64,000 nt of DNA from Acanthococcus lagerstroemiae. Lineage: Eukaryota > Arthropoda > Insecta > Hemiptera > Eriococcidae. The notes under the pieces are model-generated. The model had not been told where the DNA came from. It made no database searches and saw only the letters and a list, made by a program, of their open reading frames with translations. A program made the translations under genes and the position numbers. Shown one piece after another: positions 58,111-64,000 of this stretch; position 1 is the first letter of the stretch, and each line of letters opens with the position of its first letter. The stretch spans positions 35,352,955 through 35,416,954 of the forward strand of contig CM063111.1 in assembly GCA_031841125.1 (NCBI GenBank). Direction: 5' to 3'.

Positions 58111-58758
58111 ATTTGTGGATTTCTGGTGCGAAGGTTAAGTTTTTCTGTTATGTATCTTCCTTCTCACTATTAGACGAAAGAGGTTAGAAAAGTCACTGCC
58201 CTCTATTGAACTGAAAAAATGAAATTGCTGAGCACGAAAACCCTGCAAAAAGTTGGACACGTGCGTTTCCAATTCTAATACATTGTGAAATGGGATTTTG
58301 GGCTTGTTAGGTGTTGAAATAATGGAAGTAGACTACAGACAGGAAAAATCGAAGTCTACCTGTATCGGATTGACGTACACGTGAATTACAAGGACGACGT
58401 TTTACCGAAGCGTACGATTGAAACTTGCTACTAGTTGAGAGTGCAATTCACGCGATAGAAGTGATAAGTGTTGATTTGAACTGCCCGATGTCCTGAATTC
58501 ATGCATTAGCCTTTCAAAGGTCGTTTGCCCATATTAACTCTATTTTTGGGACAGACTAACGACCCGATAAACCAGTCTTCGGATGTTTGGAATGTTTAAA
58601 CAATTGTGCATCTTACTCGAACGGTAACACATGAATCGTATGTGTATTTATTTCAGAAAACACGTAAGTCCAGAAAGCTGAACTATTCAGGAACAAAATA
58701 AAATAGTTTACCAGTGGCGAGCGGTGAGTTTTTCTAGGAGGTAAGCAATAAGCGTAGA
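58111..58758. other. No gene seen
   Basis: Unassigned. It holds one copy of the dispersed word (CACGTAAGTCCAG at about 58663-58675) about 85 bp before the next MITE. Confidence 0.4.
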
Positions 58759-59107
58759 CAGGGATGTACCGAAGAGTTCTTCCGGGGGGGGGGGCAAAAA
58801 TTGTGAAAGTCCCAACTGACTCAACTCAAAATTCACAAGTATATCAAGCAAAAAAAAAAAATAATAACCTTTTGACGTGTTGGATTTTTCCAACTAACTC
58901 GACTCAAAATTCCCAAATATTAAAGCCAAAATTTGACTTATTGGATTTTCCCAACTTCTCAACTCAATACCCAAGTATTAAAGCAAAAAAAACCTTTTGA
59001 CTTGTTGGATTTTCCCAACTTCGCCTGACCGAAATGGTAAATTTTCCCAACTGCTGAGTAAAAAATTCCTACGGGGGTAAGTTGCCCCCCCGGGGGGTAC
59101 GTTCTTG
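58759..59107. mobile_element. hAT-like MITE, 'CAGGGACGTA' family
   Basis: Starts CAGGGATGTACCGAAGAG and ends GGTACGTTCTTG (expected GGTACGTCCCTG). Flanks AGCGTAGA and AGCTTGTA match at 5 of 8. The interior has four tandem-like units of TTGGATTTTCCCAACT...AACTCAAAATTCCCAA. A G run of about 10 follows the left end, as in the 63.9-kb copy. Confidence 0.75.
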
Positions 59108-60144
59108 AGCTTGTAGAGGTGAAGTAAAAATCAGAATAAAAGTATGAAACATGCTACTACAAAAGGGCATGATCAAATTATTCTAGTTGTCTTATCCCTG
59201 TGTAGGGTCATTCCATATGTATTTATCCTCTTCTGTGACGAATAATAGACATGGCCAACAAAACAGTTTTCCACCATCTTCACAATGGGTTAACCGTGAA
59301 TATTTTCATATTGCGATACATGGAAATGTCTAGATAAAAATCGAACCACCTTTCTTTTGCTCAATTTTCAAAAATGGTAATTCTGGTTTTGGCTATAATT
59401 TCTAATTGTTCGTTAAAAGTAAATCGCGAAAAAGAAAAAGGTTTTTCATTAAGATACCAAGTACGCAATTTGTGGTCAAAAAAATATGAGCATTCAAACA
59501 ATGCGTTGACTAGTAGAACATAATCACGTTTCACTATCAACTTTGATGTATGTGTGTAGCCAAGTGAGGCAATCCTGACTCGAAGCGCTTCCGAAACGCA
59601 ACCAAACGCACAGGTTTCATCGCGTTGAACATGCTAGTGTGTGTTTTGTGTTGGTAATTAACAGGGAGGCGGAGCGTAAGTCGTGCAATGTTACGTGCAG
59701 TATGGAAAAGAAGCGTTAGATCCGACGCACACCTCGCTGGCCTATACAAATACATATACATGTACAAGGATTGCCGAATGACACACAGTATACACTACTG
59801 TTTCAACTGTCTCTTCACTCCCGTGAAATTATTATACCTATACTTAAGTGTAAGCGTCATAAGCGTCAATACAGTCACTGTTTTGCCCAGTGTTTCATCA
59901 TCTTTTATTTGTTATAAGTTGAAGTTGATATTGTACATGAAAACTTATTTTCCCGGGAATTCTCAGGGTAAGTGGCACTTACCTTGCTTGCCTGCAATGC
60001 ACGTCACTGTAGTTTATAGCCTTTAACGTGGTCTCTGCGGAAAATATTGCATGACACTCGATGCATTAGTAATGAGTAGACATTGTCACACAAATTTCCG
60101 CGCATTTACGCAATACCTATTGTTGTGGGTGGAGTTACAATGTG
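59108..60144. other. No gene seen
   Basis: Unassigned; short chance frames only. AGGGTCATTCCATATG at 59206 looks like a repeat end, but I could not delimit an element. Confidence 0.35.
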
Positions 60145-60186
60145 CTGGACTTACGTGGTTTCTGCACTGCATGATTGATTCTGATT
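60145..60186. repeat. Left remnant of a repeat split by the 3.1-kb element
   Basis: GGACTTACGTGGTTTCTGCA and CATGATTG match the reverse complement of 34838-34873. In the intact copy at 34 kb the sequence continues into what here lies at 63309 onward, so this and 63309-63890 are two halves of one repeat. Confidence 0.8.
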
Positions 60187-60519
60187 CAGGTCCGTTTCGC
60201 CAGCCCCCCTCCCCAAATTAGATACCGAAGTCAAAAACTATCTCATAACTTTGTACCTATTTTGTACCAATTTGTACCTCCAACCCCGAATTTTGTACCC
60301 TCCCCTTCCCCATTTATTCGCAAAATAAGTAGCTGTGTAGTATCAAAATTTCGTGCTTGTTTGTTTTGTACCATTTTGTACCATCAATCCCGAATTTTTA
60401 CCCCCCCCCCTCCTCCCTTCCCCACCTATTCGCAAAATAAACAAGCTCCACTCTATGGGGCCATTCATCTGCACCCGGGTTGGTATCAAATATAATAATA
60501 ACAGCACTGGGGTGCTATT

Positions 60520-61560
60520 TAGTGGTGCGGTTTCTTACGTGGACCCACTATCCGTTTCCGCCTCCCCCACCTATTCCTGGGCATATGCCTTCCCCAAAGC
60601 TTTCCACTTCCTTCTGTCGAGTGCCAGTCTTTTCCAGCATGGTCTCTTTTCGGCCACAAATTCGTCTTCCCACCTTCTGAATGGTCTTCCCCCCTTTTAT
60701 TCCCGTACGGCGTCCAGTTTAGCACCATATTTTCTCATCTCCCTTCCTTTCTCCTGCTAATGTGACCCGCGTAGTCCCACTTCTGTTTTTATTTAATTCT
60801 GTATCCAATATCCCTTATTTCCCTTTTACCCCTTATCACTGCATTGAGAATTTCTTTTTTCTTCAACCCCAATAAATTCCTTTCCATGGCTCTTTGCGTG
60901 CATTTTAGTTTCTTAACCTGCGTCCTTGTGGAAGCCCAGGTTTGGGCGCTATACGTAGGGACGGCAGCGTACACATCTCCCATACCCTCCTTTTTAGTCT
61001 GATGTTAGTTTTACTTTTGTATATGTGTTATAGGGCCCAAACATTTTTCCATTCCTTTTTTTAATCCGAACACTTAGTTCCTTTTCCCATCTCTTTTTAA
61101 ACGAAATTAATTGACCCAGATAACTCACTTCCTCTACACAGGTTACCTTTTCTCCTATCCGTAATGTTCTTTCTTCCACATTTGTAATCCACTGGGTCTT
61201 GTTCAAATTTATTCTTAACCTTGCTTCTTCGCTTCTTACACTCAGCTCTTCCCCTAACTCTTCCAGCTCCCTTGCATTGTTTGCCAGTAACACTACATCG
61301 TCGGCGAATCTTAAATTACTTAGGTATTCCCCGTTTATCTTAATCCCTTTTCCTCCCAGTTGAGCTCCCTAAAGATCTCTTCCAGCACGCAGTTAAATTA
61401 ATTTGGAGATAGGGGGTCGCCCTGTTTTACCCCTCTTTTTATCCCAAATTCCCCCCCCCCCATCATGCCCATCTTGATGTATGCCTCCGTCCCCGAATAA
61501 ATATTTTGTAGGAGTCTTATATAATTTATTCCTACTCCCTAATTTTTTAATGCCTGCCAC
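60520..61560 (-). pseudogene. RTE-like LINE, reverse transcriptase motif B to C-terminus, decayed
   Basis: The minus-strand reading gives an N-terminal piece with TPTKYLFGDGG and GGGGIWDKKRG. After frameshifts come QGDPLSPNLF (motif B) and NLRFADDVVLLANNA (motif C with the catalytic DD, about 61315-61270). Then comes ARLRINLNKTQ, the RTE hallmark SYLGQLISFKKRWEKELSVR, a TWASTRTQVKKL segment, and finally a basic tail WTPYGNKRGEDHSEGG with KLWGRHMPRNRWGR. The order and motifs fit the RTE clade. At least three frame changes and stops make it dead. It lies within the 60187-63308 element, so it was either captured by that element or inserted into it. Confidence 0.85.
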
Positions 61561-61869
61561 ATGAAGCCGTATAAAAATTCTCAAACAAATCAACTTCGTA
61601 TTCAAGTTGATAATATAAAATCATGTCCATATCTTGATTTACCCCCCAACCCTTTCAGAATTGTACATAATTTTGTGATTATTCTGCGACCGTAATTTTC
61701 CTTGAATTTTTCCAGGTTTTTTAAAACTAATTGATAATAGCTCATACCATCAAATAAAATTTAAGTTTCAATTTTGTGACCTTTGAGATTTTTCAATTTC
61801 CGAATATTGCGTAACGGATCATTGTCCCTGTTCGTCTATACAATCATAAACGATTTTTACCCACGGAAA

Positions 61870-62290
61870 TCATCATAGATTGTTCTCAAGGGTTTCTGAT
61901 GAAATTCCTTGGAAATCATCAGAAATTTTCCCCGAACATTTTTGATGAAATCTTGGGAAATCATCGGTAATCTATCCCGAAAATTTCCGATGAAAATCTC
62001 TGAAAACCATCCTTAAAAAATCCTTCAGAAATCATCAGAGATTCTTCGCGATGATTTCTGATAAAATCCTTTGGAATTATTGGAGATTTCTCCCATAAAA
62101 TTTCCGACAAAATTCTCCTGAAATCATCGGAGATTTTCCTCAATGATGTCCAATGAAATTCTTTGAAAATGGTTGGAAATTTTTCCTCAATATTTTAAAT
62201 TATCTTCGGAAATCAAAGGAATCTTCTCGAAGATTTCTGATGAAATTCTTTGGAAATCATCTGAGATTTTTACCGAAGATTATTTCATAG
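61870..62290. repeat. Degenerate minisatellite, TTTCTGATGAAAT...GGAAATCATC
   Basis: Variants of a unit of about 40-47 bp (TTTCTGATGAAATTCCTTGG, AAATCATCAGAAATTTTCCC) recur about nine times, each strongly diverged. Confidence 0.75.
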
Positions 62291-62760
62291 TTTTTCACTG
62301 AATTTTTCACGCAGAGTTCAAATACGTTGTTCAAATTGGACGGCGACGCTCCGTTTCCGAAATATGCTCGAAAATGTTAGTGAAATTGGTAAAAAAAAAA
62401 TGACTCTTGCTCAATTTTGACGACGGATTTGAATTTGTCACGAAAAATTGATTAATTAGCACCATTTCTGACGCCGAAGCTCTCCAAAACTTTTTTTCGA
62501 CCCAAAAAACACATGATGTGTTTGGAGAAATTTTCAAAATTAGAGAAAATAAAAGTTTTTTAGTCTAATACTGGTTTCCACTCAATTTTTTGCGCTGAGT
62601 TCAAATTTTTTGTTCAAAATGGGCGGTGACGCTCCGTTTCCGAAATACGCTCGAAAATGTTGGTGAAATTGTTCAAAAAATGACTCTAGCTCCATTTTGA
62701 CGACAGATTTGAATTTTTCACGAAAAACTTCTAAAAATATTCCTCAATCTTAAAATCATC
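62290..62760. repeat. Tandem pair, about 165-bp blocks at about 280-bp spacing
   Basis: GGCGACGCTCCGTTTCCGAAATATGCTCGAAAATGTTAGTGAAATT (near 62341) and its close relative near 62623 head two stretches that share TGACTCT-GCTC, TTTTGACGAC and TTTGAATTT-TCACGAAAAA. Divergence is about 10 per cent by eye. Confidence 0.85.
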
Positions 62761-63308
62761 AGTAAAAATGATTCTCACAATTTTTTTCATATGTTTCTGC
62801 ATTAGAATGATTTCAAAGTCAGTAATGTCAAATAGAGCTCAATTTTAAATATTGTCAAATTTTTCATTTTTCAAAATTATTATTAGTCATAATACTAAGT
62901 ATTTCATTGTTTTCCTAGGTGACCACAAAATTCGATGAATTTTACTCAGTCTACGTATAAGTTGATTTGTTTGAGAATTTTGATGCCACCCCGGGTGCAG
63001 ATGAACGACCCCACAGAGTGGAACCTATTTATTTTGTGAATAGGTTTGGAAGGGAGGGGTACAAAATTTGGAATTTTTGGTACGAAGTGGTAAGAATAGG
63101 CACAAAATTTTGATACCACTTCGGGTGCCGAATGCTTCCATGGGTGGGGGAAGGGAAGCTACTTATTTTGGGAATAAGTGAGGAAGGTGGAGGGTACAAA
63201 ATTCGGGATTTGTGGTACAAAATAGTACAAAATAAGTACAATATTATGAGATAGTTTTTGACTTCGAAATCAAATTTGGGGAGGGGGGGGGGCTGGCGAA
63301 AGGACCTG

Positions 63309-63896
63309 ATTGATTCATACCGTAGCTAATACTTTTCATCGCCTAGACCTGCATTAATTTGCTGGTATCTCGCGTAAATACGTGTTTTATTCCATAACTC
63401 AGAATTCAGGGTGCTAGAAGCCTTAAGAAGAAACTAACTGTTAATGATTTCATTAAATTATAAAAATTTATTTTAACTCGTTTAATAAAAGGAGCGGGAT
63501 GAATCTAAGAATTTGAAACGTGAAATATTTACATCCAATTCAGTTTGCGGAACCAACTTGTTTCATAAATATGCAAATGCATATTTTTTAGGTCATTTCT
63601 ATTCCCAAAAGTGATGAAAAATGTTTACATTTCAGAAAAGTCTCTACATTTTGGGCCCCATTTCATTTTGAGTATTTTACATAATTGTGGTAAAAATTCA
63701 TATTCTTACATATTTCACGTCTTTTTCGAGTTTTTTTTTTTGAACATATTTTTACACATTTTGTCAAATTTACAAAAATTGTCAAATTCCGTTTCATTCT
63801 TGTAAAAAAAATCTACTCATGCCAAAAAGACAAAAAATCAAAAAATCGAAAAAAATTAACAAAAAAAACAACAACAAAGTATAACCTTTCTACTCG
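63309..63896. repeat. Right part of the split repeat (inverted copy of 34288-34873)
   Basis: Shares, in reverse order and strand, CCGTAGCTAATAC, TTTGCTGGTATCTCGC, CTCAGAATTC, AACCAACTTG and ATATGCAAATGCATATT with the 34-kb copy. It abuts the CAGGG MITE exactly as at 34 kb. Confidence 0.85.
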
Positions 63897-64000
63897 CAGG
63901 GATGTACAGAAGAGTTTTTCGGGGGGGGGGGGGAGGTAAAAATTGGTAAAGTCCCAACTGACTCAACTCAAAATTCCCAAGTATCAAGTATTGGTTTAAA
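63897..64000. mobile_element. hAT-like MITE, 'CAGGGACGTA' family, cut by window end
   Basis: Starts CAGGGATGTACAGAAGAG, followed by a G run and CCCAACTGACTCAACTC, matching 58759 onward. The right end lies beyond the window. Confidence 0.75.

Larger units (their letters stand above)
60187..63308. mobile_element. 3.1-kb element with about 300-bp terminal inverted repeats
   Basis: The left arm (60187-60490) starts CAGGTCCGTTTCGCCAGCCC. The right arm (62985-63308), read backwards, starts CAGGTCCTTTCGCCAGCCCC. Both then share AAGTCAAAAACTATCTCATA, TCCCGAATTTTGTACCCTCC, CAAAATAAGTAGC and ATCTGCACCCGGGTTGG-type blocks in order. Each arm is itself a diverged dimer (two GTACC...CCGAATTT...CCTATTC-CAAAATAA units). 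It splits a repeat whose intact copy lies at 34 kb, so the borders are fixed by an empty-site comparison. Flanks TCTGATT and ATTGATT match at 5 of 7. The inner part carries an RTE-like LINE fragment and satellites, with no transposase. Confidence 0.8.

Overview
This window reads as nuclear DNA from an animal, most likely an arthropod and plausibly a hemipteran-type insect. It is AT-rich, has very low coding density, is packed with decayed non-LTR retrotransposons and short non-autonomous DNA transposons, and carries one split gene with consensus GT-AG signals. Species cannot be set from the sequence alone. There are no bacterial-style operons, rRNAs, CRISPR arrays or intact tRNA genes. Most open frames are short and arise by chance.

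The one confidently recognisable host gene is on the minus strand at about 56.67-57.78 kb. It is the first coding exon of an SLC16-type monocarboxylate transporter (MCT), with the family signature DGGWGW in the first membrane helix and a GTAAGT donor. A plausible second exon lies about 0.9 kb away. The rest of the gene is not identified here. A weaker candidate is a 78-codon frame at 51.36 kb with a signal-peptide-like segment.

Layout. 0-15.6 kb: fragments of two LINEs, several MITEs and long tracts with no gene. 15.6-25.8 kb: a direct tandem duplication (unit about 4.44 kb) whose right end cuts through a LINE reverse transcriptase. The LINE continues past copy 2, contains a further 390-bp internal tandem duplication, and ends near 25.78 kb. 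25.8-37 kb: nested hAT-like and pogo-like elements, diverged tandem repeats and a TA-flanked DNA transposon. 37-48 kb: a tRNA-derived SINE with clean target-site duplications, plus three hAT-like MITEs. 48.4-50.9 kb: a GC-rich island made of inverted, strand-skewed, Helitron-like sequence. 51-56 kb: foldback and hAT-like elements, one nested inside another. 56-58 kb: the MCT exons. 58.7-64 kb: a 3.1-kb element with roughly 300-bp terminal inverted repeats that carries an RTE-like LINE fragment and satellites, inserted into a second copy of a repeat also present at 34 kb.

The most coherent pattern is a set of at least ten independent hAT-like insertions (CAGNG...CNCTG ends, mostly with 7-8 bp target duplications). 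Many of them fill their subterminal zones with an array of a short word that differs from element to element, which suggests different transposase-binding specificities on one common plan.
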